A stretch of DNA of 64,000 nucleotides, from assembly GCA_045647865.1 (NCBI GenBank), contig JAZRMW010000034.1, positions 50,089 through 114,088 of the forward strand, in the 5' to 3' direction. The stretch comes from Phocaeicola_A sp045647865 (lineage in GTDB: Bacteria > Bacteroidota > Bacteroidia > Bacteroidales > Bacteroidaceae). Both the position numbers and the translations under genes were made by a program. Under the pieces are notes generated by a model. That model did not search any database, had not been told where the DNA came from, and was given only the letters and a program-made list of their open reading frames with translations. Within the stretch, counting starts at the first letter, position 1. Every line of letters begins with the position of its first letter. Shown piece after piece: positions 12,601 to 19,578 of the stretch.

Positions 12601-13183
12601 TCCTGTAGCTAACTTGACAGACCAATTCGAAGTAGCTTACATCTACAACGCTTCTTACAAGAACAATGCCGCTACAATCGATTATGTAGTGATTGACGAT
12701 TCTGAATTTGTTCTTGCAGCTAACTATCCTTACATGATTCGTGCTAAGGAAGCTGGATATAAGTTTATCGTTGTTGAGAACGCTAAGTTGATGCCTACTG
12801 CGGTTGAAACTATCGACTGTTCTTCAGTATTCGAAACATTCCGCTTCATCGGTAGCTATGGCCAAGACATTGAGAAGGATGATAACAATGCTTACGTTAT
12901 CTTGAATAGCGGTAACTATGAAGCTGTAGAGGGCGATGCTGTTAATCCGTTCCGCTTCTATCTGGAAATTGCGTCACGCAAGGGTAGCAACTTGAATGTT
13001 ACTAACTTCGATGTTGAGCGTATCAGCATGCGCAGCGTAGGTAAGGATGGAGAAGCAAACGGTATCGATTCTGTACGAGTTGAACAAAACGATGGCTTCA
13101 TCTTCGACCTCTACGGACGTCGCGTTCTTGAACCTCAAAAGGGTGGTATTTACATTATGAATGGCAAGAAAGTCATTTTCTAA
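674..13183 (+). CDS. Giant secreted beta-helix-type repeat protein (4169 aa), putative surface adhesin
   Basis: A signal peptide (hydrophobic residues 6-20, then SAFAQ) is followed by about 13 modules. Most open with a phrase like 'IGDxYYxSLxxAIxxAxDGET', then 'LIxDI' and right-handed beta-helix-like strands rich in 'NLTI', 'NGGT' and 'VTINGG'. Residues about 1430-1720 form a GLUG-type stretch (GNFDGKTFKIKNLTI, AGLFG). Modules at 5978-6275 and 6613-6910 are nearly identical DNA, and 7957-8330 closely matches 11817-12190. The last ~230 residues are shared with the next protein and end in 'FDLYGRRV...GIYIMNGKKV', resembling the short C-terminal tails of many secreted Bacteroidales proteins and distantly type IX sorting tails. 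Codon use is strongly biased (AAC, AAG, GGT), as in highly expressed genes. Adhesin function is inference; no catalytic residues are evident. Confidence 0.8.
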   Translation: MRQKHFMFALVVMLSFAFSAFAQTINSADELKAALESTQSTSVVLGNDIELDAQITIPKKTAHTLDLNGKKVTGGIYVYGTLTINDKVGGGKLTANTYVLNGAGGSKIILNGGKVYRGSSWSVYTTGSFVVNGGEVLNTIRVAGSGTVELNGGTVASVQVTSGNLNITDSDATVTGTLNIEKGAKGVDISAGTINGDVTIASEATDKVAISGGSFKDADAIKDYLPSGSALLQKPDGTYEIVAGLLKIGDTYYPTLDAAFAAAKDGATIELINQDGAVIAMNGSLYGKNVTITGTAKVDWNKGFLFVGRGGEGNATLTFEDANLTSASESKSYGIHVSGREKGTNNKYDGTLVIKNSEIELDYLINRGAIELNKAALTVKNGFGIAGRPAKETENNQDATATITLNKESKLVVNNHNGMGLGLASTSLEGYGIMNIDETSTFKAEKPFSVTANGTMNVAGNAVVAGTLTNNGAIVLTNAKASLTSSECGNVTTNVANKVVSYNNGAYKLIDVIAKIGEQGYTSLQAAINAVKNSETITLIADCAENVTVVQAPNVKFTIDGAQKTMTGAITIDGKSEAYATAGVTIKNVKFDATNVAVDACINLSNGTTATRYTNNVTVENCTFTGGNKEKAAIKSYQGGDKNLAVTGCTADDTMHSLIQAANIAGVVVDNCTVKSKNGINLNSSSNVEIKNSTIDVNGYAVRAGVSGGSSGKVELTNNTLKTNGSEDAVIVIRGTASEQINLAMSQNVVSGTTHISGTTNKTKVSAEANYWDGKNAPVVAQGNTAVKVNSYYNNENLAPENLVRNQMGGQIIAYTEGHRIWGEVWGNAVESFVIKVLDAQGNVMGTSSLNNVNGIIDGDVTATWSINFAGTSSDYWTVNWTNAPTYSNMPAKVQLWVDGKNVSEGNVQLNGPDGLNKVSVATVDADGKIIAMHKTFEAAVAAGDNVAILRAGTYKVPTGKNLTITGAVEGVKFANIGAHNMGGASMTFNNVTFEYGNENYKGLQHSGNLVYNSCTFNGQVFLYGQSETFNKCTFNQTSADAYNVWTYGAQEVAFNECTFNSAGKSVLIYHENATMFNNVAVTNTTFNASKAVDGKAAIEMDASLTAGINLTIDAATTATGFANGNVSGNSLWNNKKGNADAANNDITVKVGDETVLAPVYEAQIGEKGYRKLQDAINAVKDGETVYIVSDFTGNITLTEKVDLHYTLDGNGKKFNGSISVNSLSDTNDNRRITIKSILFVDETAAAVDFISSVNTNHYPRLTIEECSFTGSGDEKDVAVRLKSSHSVVIKDCVGTDLHSFLQNTSGWNLTIEGVVVSDSKGGLALGTVQGVTVKGSTINVEGYGIRIDADTYNNNAVIEGNKVTAFIPVVVRKVNAESNVTFTDENTFTAKNNDGKWMVIGTTEYEEGVALPAEVATGNVVVALNGNGLGYDGIHGAGLAGKGTAEAPYLINNVAELEIFRNSVNAGSAKYSKPGLCVALGDDIDMTGVNWVGIGTATADHGFMGNFDGKTFKIKNLTIDNPTLDGDGYAYAGLFGVTEGTDKDNQNTIKNLTIENVTINTTGNIAAAAIAYPYYTIVENVKVCGNIAITGGDYTAGALAYTRRCVNASNIAVVGNAGSFVKGKQTVGGVISDIQMNGGLTAVYSNFSAEGITVTGEKSVGGIAGIIATQTLNGATVKNVTLDSTDEFAGVVAGRLGGTSTISNVVSENVTGATAVIGATYDGAKAVEARIGDTYYSAFAAAYTAAKAGETVTMLADLNMSEILVLDKAITLDGNGKKLTSTAGRAINVDCEGNVGIKNLTINASGERAINVINKPANVTIEGVTATAANYTVNVAASAGAAKVAIENSNLTGLNTVNVTAAGAEVTINGGTITCNDQTDAEYYAALNLTKEAVGAKIAATGVTFDIKGDSKKASNGAVDGEITIDGKTEEVDVIVAYIQYGNYYNSYTSIEAAIAKAKDGETIGLIRDITASDIITINKAITLDGNGKTLTSTAGRAINVDCEGNVGIKNLTINASGERAINIIQKPANVTIENVTATAANYTVNLASSAGAAKVAISNSTLNGLCTVNVSAAGAQVTVDKSTVNCNDNNTTVGESYAALSLNKEAVGGSIVATESTINVAAGSDSMKGRNSAENGTVTINGSTDGVAVMVAVITYEGSDYYHSFSSLAEAVEFAKAGDVITLIRDITTSAQININKNVAIDGCEKKLTVNAARGFQITGGTVAISNLTIDMPNAAEGNRGINLYNGDTNAALDVTLNNVTINGGKAYAVNIGGGKDNKLTINGSTLTGYAAINVHTSSMNHTIVVDGSTLNGKNHNNNYSFGTVVVDGTNAHSLTITNTTITTENLEGVTSKYDKVVVSANCTLNWDGGEAAVRSILADSKKGKLYYTDLQKAIDDAAEVSGTVQILGNITATKSIAIPAAKKVTIDLNGKTITGTDNETKSYGLININPGAELTINDATGNGAIKLTATNNRGWNAYSSVISNQRGKLTVNGGTIEHLGGTDMAYAIDNLTNTGAQKAETVINGGVIKSTYRAIRQFLNSTSAQNILTVNGGTIEGINKSIWMQDANKSANPGALNVAAAAKLNGDVYLTVTAGSTEWPVNVAVAAAALQGESKVLTTNVPAGYDVAEVNGTYGIYTGVAKIGTAYYETLKAAVAAAQTGETITLIDNVEASEVILLDKSLTINGNGYKVTSNATRVFRVTTANTEVTLNDVNMVSTAKVVYPNDVRGISIDIVDNVKLTLNNCSVDFTDASANDWAYAVNVTGGNNHVVTVNGGTYEGANVINVRSTNSSVVVKNATLTSLYPNNDTYYGACIYVIQNNNTSVEATGNTFNGDNAYAFNLGNGNPLTESDNIDNTKYVVAMIGDAYYTSIQDAIEAAQDGETVRLIQNVKMDTKTLATQNDGYAVLVNVNGKKVTLDLNGKKVTVNAAAADLAAVKGKMLLTVFHADTNGELTLTDNTADKAGAVVVNVNDATVYSVFASESQYSDKSESGKLTVNAGNYTTVGKVANAMFFTDANEVITVNGGNFHCDQVSNTANYPWMFNTLGNNELHVTVNGGTFNIDINHQHRPFEVKVPETLAVKANDNGTWTVVEAEAYITEMLGATVNEAGEWGHNVGYATLAEAIAAVNELGNKVSIAKDLELTETVVVPADKTMVLDLNGKTVTMNDASGAAAALLKNNGNLTIMDGTEAKAGKLSFKTTTPSAANAYASNTISNYGVITIESGNVENLSVGGGACYALDNYAGSTATINGGKLTAEKTAVRIFNWTNGEEAKATINMNGGEIYSKNGYGINVNSGNAPFVALNIAGGTITTDYADYKLAVYVVNKNSAENFTANVTGGTFNGIFALNGVTAQTMTQGAVAVSGGTFEGVTCYEDPAYGFVSGGTFKSAVDAKAVATGFICKDNGDGTFGVIVDPKHGMVAQINRNDYYAENQYFATINDAVQAAVTGETVTLIADVETSAAKLATIKDDYAVLVAVKNKQITIDLNGKNVTVTPTAEELAGAKDKMLMSVFGIDTDGNLTLKGEGTVKVNANGANVYSLATVYGEGGQLTIESGNYEADAVIASGSLIYAQQADCITVSGGNFKLGNLATGSNGSPWIFNTKGQNYTGVKVLGGTYPTDINHQFWANEVLVPEAYALQNNGDGTWTVVDAVAYTNELATSRGASWRHVGYASLEDAIAATGKFNCQDNTVTMIQNITLEPITIANGVEVAIDLNGKTISGTDNGTASYGLITNKGDLTINGTGAITLTATQNRGWSAYSSVISNQVGGKLTVNGGTIQHLGGTDMAYAIDNLTNGKGTYAETEINGGEIKSTYRPIRMFLNGTEADNILTVNAGTIESTGGNKAAIWMQTAGDVAHSGTLYVGADAVIKNNVYLDADNLKNVREYPVEAYIAKAALAEGMTVLADNIPAEAAALVEYDTFWQVEQKNLAELTIEDDCEEYINKIEKNVAELTYEREFKDTLWQTIYLPFDVPVANLTDQFEVAYIYNASYKNNAATIDYVVIDDSEFVLAANYPYMIRAKEAGYKFIVVENAKLMPTAVETIDCSSVFETFRFIGSYGQDIEKDDNNAYVILNSGNYEAVEGDAVNPFRFYLEIASRKGSNLNVTNFDVERISMRSVGKDGEANGIDSVRVEQNDGFIFDLYGRRVLEPQKGGIYIMNGKKVIF
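5978..6910 (+). repeat. Near-identical internal duplication in the first giant gene
   Basis: Bases 5978-6275 recur at 6613-6910 with only scattered, mostly silent differences. Both encode the AITLDGNGK-to-AAGA stretch, including GRAINVDCEGNVGIKNLTI. The unit repeat distance is 635 bases. This indicates recent duplication or gene conversion and a substrate for length change by recombination. Confidence 0.85.
7957..12190 (+). repeat. Distant duplicated module in the first giant gene
   Basis: The module at 7957-8330 is repeated at 11817-12190. Both copies encode NRGW-AYSSVISNQ, KLTVNGGTI and HLGGTDMAYAIDNLTN. The intervening 3.5 kb contains other, more diverged modules. A second related pair (GYAVLV/DYAVLV modules) lies at about 9390-9560 and 11095-11260. 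Confidence 0.8.
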
Positions 13184-13196
13184 TGTTCTCTAATAA

Positions 13197-13233
13197 ATTC
13201 TCACGGGTAGCACACGTTGCTATCCGTGAGAAT
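13197..13233 (+). terminator. Stem-loop between the two giant genes
   Basis: ATTCTCACGGGTAGC pairs with GCTATCCGTGAGAAT (one G-U pair) across a short loop, 14 bases after the first stop codon. The following T run is weak (TATTCT). It may therefore be a partial terminator or an RNA-processing or stability stem rather than a full stop. No good promoter is visible before the second gene at 13290. Confidence 0.6.
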
Positions 13234-13289
13234 TATTCTAAAGAATAGTGTATAATTAAATTTATTAATAACTAAATTCTTTTTTTTAC

Positions 13290-16200
13290 ATGAAACAAAA
13301 CTATTTTACTTATGTCCTTGCGGCATTGTTGTTGTGTTTCGTTTCTCCCGCCTTTGCGCAAGTCGCGAAGATTGGTGATGCGACATATGACACATTTAGT
13401 GAGGCTATCGATGCCGCTACCGCTGGTCAGACTATCACTTTGATTGATGACATCAACGGGAATGTGACTATCTACAAGAACTTGACTATTGACGGTGACG
13501 GTAAGAACTATACCGGTACAATGAATGCCAACAATAGTTTGACTGTCACTGTTCAGAATGTAAACTTTGTAAACGGAGGTTTTGCTAAAAACAACAGTGG
13601 TACAACTGGTACTTATACTTTGAAGAACTGTAACTTCGATGGACAAGGTAAGTATGCTTATTCTGTTCTTGCAAACAACATCGGAACTCTTAACGTGGAG
13701 GATTGTACAGTTAAGAACTATCTGTATAGCTTCCTCTATGTTAAAAAACAGTCAACCAACGTTTCTGTCAAGAACGTAAGTGTTGAGGATTGTCCGAGCT
13801 ATGCAGTGTACTTCGCTTCAGGCGTTACTAACGCTACCATCGAGGGCTTGAGCGTGAAGAATGCAAACAATGGTATTATATATAACAACGTAGCTAATCG
13901 CACACTCTCCCTCAAGGATTGCAAGATGGAGAATGTGACAACTGCTATCAACCACGCCGGCGAAAAGACAACAAAGATTATCACTGTAAATGCAGAAGGT
14001 GAGAACGACTTCGGCACAGCTGGTTTGAGCCAGTATGTAAAGATTGCTGGTGCTGCTGCCCAGTTGAACGGCAAGTTCTACGCTTCTTTCGATGATGCAT
14101 ACAAAGCTGCTGTGAAGGGAGATGTCATCACATTGCTTGAGACTGCTGTTATCAGCAAGAATTTCACAAATTATACCAAGCAGATTACTGTAAAGGCCAA
14201 TTTCGGAGCTACTGCTTTCCGTGTACAGGGTGATGCCATGATGGTAACTTTCGGTGGCATGACTATCGAATCAAACGATTATTGTATCACTGTAGGTTCT
14301 AAGGACGGTACTACTGGTGCAAACGTTGACATCAATGGTGGTACTTATAAGGGTTCTTGTACTGCCATCTCTATTACCAAGGGTGATGTGAGAATCAATG
14401 ATGGTACATTCTCTGTAGAGCCTTACGAAGGCAGCTACGACTACACCATCAACTGTATCGATGCTGCATATAAGAACAAGGATGCTCGTATTTCTATCAA
14501 GGGCGGTAAGTTCTACAACTTCGACCCTGCAAATAATGTTGCTGAAGGTGCAGGCACCAACTTCGTAACTGGTGGTTACACCACAGCTAAGGATGCTGAA
14601 GGTTGGTACACTACAGCTGCAGCTGTAGCTGAAGTGGCTGGTGTGAAGTACATTTCACTTGCTGATGCTGTTGCTGCTGCTGAAGATGGCGCAACCATTA
14701 AGCTTATCCCGACAACTTCTTATACTAACGGTGCCGGTGTTGTCATCAACAAGAACATCACTATCGACTTCAACGGTAAGACTTACACCGTGAACAAGGC
14801 TGTTGGTTCTAAGGGTACAGAAACTCTCGGTTTCCAAATCTTGAAGGGCAACAACGTTACCTTGAAGAACGGTACATTGACTTCTAAGGCTGTGACTGAA
14901 GGCAACCAAGTGAAGATGCTTATCCAAAACTACGCTAACTTGACACTCGATAATATGAACCTCGAGGATGCAACAGACCATATCCTCTATGTATTGTCTA
15001 ACAACTGCGGTGAAACACAGCTCATTGGTAATACCAACATCACTACCGATGCTGTTGCCTTCGACTCTTACAAGGATAACTCTTACACAGCTCCTACTGT
15101 AACAGTTGAAACTACCGGTAAGATTGAGGGTAAGATAGAGAAAAACGACGGTGCAACTATTGCTATCAAGAGCGGTATCTTTACTACTCCTATCGAAGCT
15201 GCATGGTGTGCTGCCGGTTATGCTCCTGCTGAAAACGGCGACGGAACTTACGGTGTAGTATTTGACCCTGCTTATGGTAAGGTAGCTAAGATTGGTGACG
15301 CTTATTTCGAGACTTTCGCCGCTGCTGTCGCCGCTGCTACTGCTGATCAGACTATCACTTTGATTGCCGACGTTGTTGAGCCTAAAACAGTTGTCTTTGG
15401 AAAGGCTCTTAAAATTGATGGCGCTGACCATACATTCAAGGGTGCAATTGAGTTTAATAAGAGCAAGGCTTCTTACACGATAAAGAATGTGAACTTCGAC
15501 GGTGAAGGTACTCGTGTCTATGCTCTGAAGACAACAGCCAGCACTGGCACACTTACGGTAGAGAATTGTACTTGTAAGAATTATACTTATGGTTTCCTCC
15601 ATGCCAACAAGGCTACAGCTAATCTTAACGTAAAGGATGTTACTGTAGAAGGTGTTAATTATGGTGTACACTCTGTCTATGGAACTAACGTTACTCTTGA
15701 GAACTATAAGGCAAACAATACGGCTTATGCAGTATATGTTCAGAACTATGGTGTAAGAAACGTGACATTGAACAACTGTACATTCGAAGGTTGTGAGAAT
15801 CCTCTCGCTATCTGGGAGAGAAACCAGACTAATAAGATAACCTTCACCTTCAAGGGTGTTAACGACATGGGTAAGGCCGCCTTCTGCACAAGCGGCATGG
15901 CTGTTATCAAGGCTACAGCTATGATCGGTACAAAGGTTTATGAAACTCTTCAGGCAGCTGTTGACGCTGCTCAGGCCGACGAGACCGTTACTTTGCTTGC
16001 TGACGCTGCCGGTGCAGGTGTTGTTATCAACAAGAACATTGCTATCGACTTCAACGGTAAGACTTACACCGTGAACAAGGCCGTTGGTTCTAAGGGTACA
16101 GAAACTCTCGGTTTCCAAATCTTGAAGAACAACAGCGTGACCTTGAAGAACGGTACTTTGAAGTCAACAACTGTAGTGGAAGGTAAAGAGGTGAAGATGC

Positions 16201-19200
16201 TTGTCCAGAACTATGCAAGCTTGAACCTCGTGGATATGAACCTCGTTGACGAGACAGAGCATATCCAATATGTATTGTCAAACAACAGTGGTAATACAGA
16301 ACTTAGCGGTAATACCAACATCACTACCGATGCTGTTGCCTTCGACTCTTACTTCAGCCAGTCTTATACAGCTCCTACTGTAACAGTGAAGACTACAGGT
16401 AAGATTGCCGGTTCCATCGAGAAGAACGACGGTGCAACTATCGCTATTGAGAATGGTACTTACACCGTGGATGTAACAGCATGGTGTGCTCCTGGCTATA
16501 TGTGCGTGGCTAACGGTGACGGCACTTATGGTATCACTCGTGCAAACATCCAAGTTGGTGATAAATACTTCGCCACTATGGAGGAGGCTATCGCTGCTGC
16601 TACTGCTAATCAGACTATCACTTTGCTTGCCGACATCAACGAGTCTGTGACTATCAACAAGAGCTTGACAATCGACGGTAACGGTAAGAACTATACCGGT
16701 ACAATGACTGCCAATGCTAATTTGACTGTCACTGTTAAGAATACAAACTTTGTAAACGGAGGCTTTGCCAAGACAAAGAGTACTAATGGTATTTATACAA
16801 TCGTTGATTGTACATTCGATGGTAATGGTACTTATGCTTATCCTCTGCAATTCAAGGGTGCCAATACGATCAATGTTGAGAACTGTACTGTCAAGAATTA
16901 TCTGTATTCATTCCTCTATGTATCTCATTCCGCAACCAAGGTTTCTGTCAAGAATGTAACAGTTGAGGATTGTCCGAACTATGCAGTGTACTTTGCTTCA
17001 GGTGTTGCTACAGCTACCATCGAGGGTCTGAGCGTGAAGAATGCAAACAATGGTATTATATATAACAACACAGCTAATCGTACATTCTCCCTCAAGGATT
17101 GCACGATGGAGAATGTGACCACTGCTATCGACCACAGCAAAGGAACTAGCACTATCACTGTAAATGCAGAAGGTGAGAACGACTTTGGTGGTGCTGCTAT
17201 CAGCAAGTACGTCCAGATCAATGGTACTGTTGATGGTATTAGCAATCCTGTTGCCAAGATCGGTGAAACTGAGTACAACAGCTTGAGTGAAGCGTTCGCT
17301 GCTGCTCAGGATGGTGAGACAGTGACGTTGATTGAGAACATTGACCTTACCGATGAAGATGTTATCTCTGCTGAAGGCGGCTTAAAGACGATTTACTACA
17401 TTGCTGGTAAGAATATCATCTTCGATATGAACGAGAAGAAGATCTCTGTAGCATACAACAGTGGAAATTACCTCATTGGAGTATTCTGCGTTGCTGATGG
17501 TGCAGGTTTGACTGTAACAGGAAACGGAATCATTGATATACCTCAGAAAGACCGTCAGGTTGCTTACATGTTCATCAAGCGTGGTACAACAGGTTACCTC
17601 GTTATCGAAAACGGTACATTCCATGCTGGTAATCTCGAGGATTCAATGATTTACACAAATGGTAATAACATTGTTACTGTAAAGGGTGGAACATTCACAA
17701 TCGACAACATTGGCGAACGTGTAAATGGCTGTCCTTGGATTTTCAATGCGCAAGGTAATAATGCTAAATATATTAATGTCACTGGTGGTACATACAACTG
17801 GGACATCCGCAATCAAAACTGGGCTGCAGAAGTTAAACTTGCCGAAGGTTTGACAACAATCAAGAGTGGAGAAAACCTTTGGACTGTAGGTACTGCTGTG
17901 GCAGAGGTTAACGGAAATGCTTATGCTACTTTGGCTGACGCTATCGAAGCTGCTGAGGAGAATGAGACTGTAACTTTGCTTGCTGACGCAACCGGTGCAG
18001 GTGTTGTTATCAACAAAGACGTGACTATCGACTTCAACACTAAGACTTACACCGTGAACAAGGCCGTTGGTTCTAAGGGTACAGAAACTCTCGGTTTCCA
18101 AATCTTGAAGGGCAACGACGTGACTTTGGAGAACGGAACTCTGACTTCTACTGCTGTAGAGGAAGGCAACGAGGTGAAGATGCTCATCCAGAACTATGCT
18201 GACTTGTCATTGGTAGATATGAACCTCGTTGATGCAACAGATCATATCCTCTATGTATTGTCTAACAACTGCGGTGATTCTTATGTTGGAGGAAATACCA
18301 ACATCACTACCGATGCTGTAGCATTCGACTCATACAAGAGCAAGTACTACGATGCTCCTATGGTAACTGTTGAAACTGCAGGTAAGATTACCGGTGCTAT
18401 CGAGAAGAACGACGGTGCTACTATCGCTATTATGAGCGGTACTTTCACTGCTGAAATCCTTCCCGAATGGTGTGCTGAGTACTATGTTCCTGTTCAGAAT
18501 GAAGATGAGACTTGGACTGTTGTTAACACATACGTTGAAGAACTTACTTTCGTGGACGGTCAGTTTACTAAGTTCGAAAACGATATCGAGAAGACTGTTG
18601 GTACTTTGACTTATGAGCGTACTCTCATTTATAAGAATGAAGAAGATCCTGAATGGAATGCAATTTATCTGCCATTCGAAGTTCCTATGTCTGAATTGAT
18701 TGACAACTACGAAGTTGCGTACTTTAATGACGTTCAGAGTAAAGATACAAATGGAGATGGAACTGTTGACGATTTGAATATGGAACTTATCCGAATCACT
18801 TCTGATGCAGTATCACTTCGAGCTAATTATCCTTACTTGATTCGTGCTAAGAACGAAGAGGCTAAAAATCTGAAAATTGTTTTGCACGATGCTAAACTTT
18901 ATAAGGCAGAAGAGAATAAATTGTCTTGTTCATCTGTATTTATGACATTCGAAATTACTGGAAACAATTGCGCAATGTCTAGAAATGAACTTGGTGAGAG
19001 CCTGATTGTAAATACGAAAGGTGGCTGGAGTTTGTTGAGCCAAACTGGAACACTTAAACCATGGCGTCTCTATTTGAAGATCACAACATCAAGTGAGTTA
19101 CCTTGGATTGAATCAGGACTCTTCGATCTTGAACAAATGGAAGTGACTATGACAGTTAGAGGTGATGATGGTGGTGCTAACGGAATCGAAAACAGCAAGT

Positions 19201-19310
19201 TCGAATTGAACGTTGCCGATTCTAAGTACTACGACCTCATGGGACGCGTTGTTGAACATCCTGTGAAGGGACGCATCTACATTGTAAATGGTAAGAAAGT
19301 AGTTTATTAA
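13290..19310 (+). CDS. Second giant secreted beta-helix-type repeat protein (2006 aa)
   Basis: A paralogue of the preceding protein with a signal peptide (hydrophobic residues 7-20, SPAFAQ) and eight modules opening with phrases like 'VAKIGDATYDTFSEAIDAA' and 'QTITLIDDI'. A ~446-bp block encoding 'VVINKN...IDFNGKTYTVNK' through 'IEKNDGATIAI' occurs three times (14731-15175, 16009-16455, 17992-18438). A ~555-bp block encoding 'IDGDGKNYTGTMNAN' onward occurs twice (13459-14018, 16643-17192). The C-terminal ~250 residues share the 'LTYER...IYLPFEVP...EVAYF' region and the 'YDLMGRVV...IYIVNGKKVVY' tail with the first giant protein. The two genes are 106 bp apart and probably co-transcribed. A surface or extracellular role is inferred from the signal peptide and fold type. 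Confidence 0.8.
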   Translation: MKQNYFTYVLAALLLCFVSPAFAQVAKIGDATYDTFSEAIDAATAGQTITLIDDINGNVTIYKNLTIDGDGKNYTGTMNANNSLTVTVQNVNFVNGGFAKNNSGTTGTYTLKNCNFDGQGKYAYSVLANNIGTLNVEDCTVKNYLYSFLYVKKQSTNVSVKNVSVEDCPSYAVYFASGVTNATIEGLSVKNANNGIIYNNVANRTLSLKDCKMENVTTAINHAGEKTTKIITVNAEGENDFGTAGLSQYVKIAGAAAQLNGKFYASFDDAYKAAVKGDVITLLETAVISKNFTNYTKQITVKANFGATAFRVQGDAMMVTFGGMTIESNDYCITVGSKDGTTGANVDINGGTYKGSCTAISITKGDVRINDGTFSVEPYEGSYDYTINCIDAAYKNKDARISIKGGKFYNFDPANNVAEGAGTNFVTGGYTTAKDAEGWYTTAAAVAEVAGVKYISLADAVAAAEDGATIKLIPTTSYTNGAGVVINKNITIDFNGKTYTVNKAVGSKGTETLGFQILKGNNVTLKNGTLTSKAVTEGNQVKMLIQNYANLTLDNMNLEDATDHILYVLSNNCGETQLIGNTNITTDAVAFDSYKDNSYTAPTVTVETTGKIEGKIEKNDGATIAIKSGIFTTPIEAAWCAAGYAPAENGDGTYGVVFDPAYGKVAKIGDAYFETFAAAVAAATADQTITLIADVVEPKTVVFGKALKIDGADHTFKGAIEFNKSKASYTIKNVNFDGEGTRVYALKTTASTGTLTVENCTCKNYTYGFLHANKATANLNVKDVTVEGVNYGVHSVYGTNVTLENYKANNTAYAVYVQNYGVRNVTLNNCTFEGCENPLAIWERNQTNKITFTFKGVNDMGKAAFCTSGMAVIKATAMIGTKVYETLQAAVDAAQADETVTLLADAAGAGVVINKNIAIDFNGKTYTVNKAVGSKGTETLGFQILKNNSVTLKNGTLKSTTVVEGKEVKMLVQNYASLNLVDMNLVDETEHIQYVLSNNSGNTELSGNTNITTDAVAFDSYFSQSYTAPTVTVKTTGKIAGSIEKNDGATIAIENGTYTVDVTAWCAPGYMCVANGDGTYGITRANIQVGDKYFATMEEAIAAATANQTITLLADINESVTINKSLTIDGNGKNYTGTMTANANLTVTVKNTNFVNGGFAKTKSTNGIYTIVDCTFDGNGTYAYPLQFKGANTINVENCTVKNYLYSFLYVSHSATKVSVKNVTVEDCPNYAVYFASGVATATIEGLSVKNANNGIIYNNTANRTFSLKDCTMENVTTAIDHSKGTSTITVNAEGENDFGGAAISKYVQINGTVDGISNPVAKIGETEYNSLSEAFAAAQDGETVTLIENIDLTDEDVISAEGGLKTIYYIAGKNIIFDMNEKKISVAYNSGNYLIGVFCVADGAGLTVTGNGIIDIPQKDRQVAYMFIKRGTTGYLVIENGTFHAGNLEDSMIYTNGNNIVTVKGGTFTIDNIGERVNGCPWIFNAQGNNAKYINVTGGTYNWDIRNQNWAAEVKLAEGLTTIKSGENLWTVGTAVAEVNGNAYATLADAIEAAEENETVTLLADATGAGVVINKDVTIDFNTKTYTVNKAVGSKGTETLGFQILKGNDVTLENGTLTSTAVEEGNEVKMLIQNYADLSLVDMNLVDATDHILYVLSNNCGDSYVGGNTNITTDAVAFDSYKSKYYDAPMVTVETAGKITGAIEKNDGATIAIMSGTFTAEILPEWCAEYYVPVQNEDETWTVVNTYVEELTFVDGQFTKFENDIEKTVGTLTYERTLIYKNEEDPEWNAIYLPFEVPMSELIDNYEVAYFNDVQSKDTNGDGTVDDLNMELIRITSDAVSLRANYPYLIRAKNEEAKNLKIVLHDAKLYKAEENKLSCSSVFMTFEITGNNCAMSRNELGESLIVNTKGGWSLLSQTGTLKPWRLYLKITTSSELPWIESGLFDLEQMEVTMTVRGDDGGANGIENSKFELNVADSKYYDLMGRVVEHPVKGRIYIVNGKKVVY
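13459..18438 (+). repeat. Intragenic repeat blocks (two copies of one, three of another)
   Basis: Block A spans 13459-14018 and 16643-17192; block B spans 14731-15175, 16009-16455 and 17992-18438. Long stretches are identical between copies, for example the part encoding YTVNKAVGSKGTETLGFQIL in all three B copies. The ABBAB order suggests tandem duplication followed by partial divergence. Confidence 0.85.
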
Positions 19311-19348
19311 TAAGGTAAAAAGTTTAACATTAAAAAAAGTAAAAAGAA

Positions 19349-19456
19349 ATGATTTTAAAAGATTATGTTTCTCCCGAAGTGGAGATTATCGAAGTAGCTG
19401 TAGAAAAAGGTTATGCAATGAGTATTAATCCTGGTGATGAAGAAGAGGCAGGTTAA
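19349..19456 (+). CDS. 35-aa peptide downstream of the giant genes
   Basis: The frame starts at ATG 19349, behind an A-rich region (AAAAAGAA), and encodes 35 residues: an N-terminal MILKDYVSPEVEIIEV, a middle with many acidic residues, and a SINPGDEEEAG tail. It lies 38 bp after the second giant gene and directly before a strong terminator, so it is probably on the same transcript. The pattern (Y-S-P-E-V-E-I-I-E-V, then a Gly- and acid-rich tail) recalls short peptides that are common and uncharacterised in Bacteroidales, often near surface-protein genes. It has no signal peptide. Function unknown. Confidence 0.65.
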   Translation: MILKDYVSPEVEIIEVAVEKGYAMSINPGDEEEAG

Positions 19457-19512
19457 AAACCTTTGAGATCCCGATAATTATTTTTTTGAGTTAATTATCC
19501 ATAGTGAACAGG

Positions 19513-19555
19513 TCCCTGCAACTGACGTCCGTCGGTTGCAGGGATTGTTTTTTAA
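19513..19555 (+). terminator. Intrinsic terminator of the giant-gene operon
   Basis: TCCCTGCAAC at 19513-19522 pairs perfectly with GTTGCAGGGA at 19535-19544, followed by TTGTTTTTT. A 10-bp GC-rich stem with a T run makes this the clearest intrinsic terminator in the left half of the window. Confidence 0.9.
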
Positions 19556-19578
19556 AAGGGGAGGGAAGGTGCTTACGG

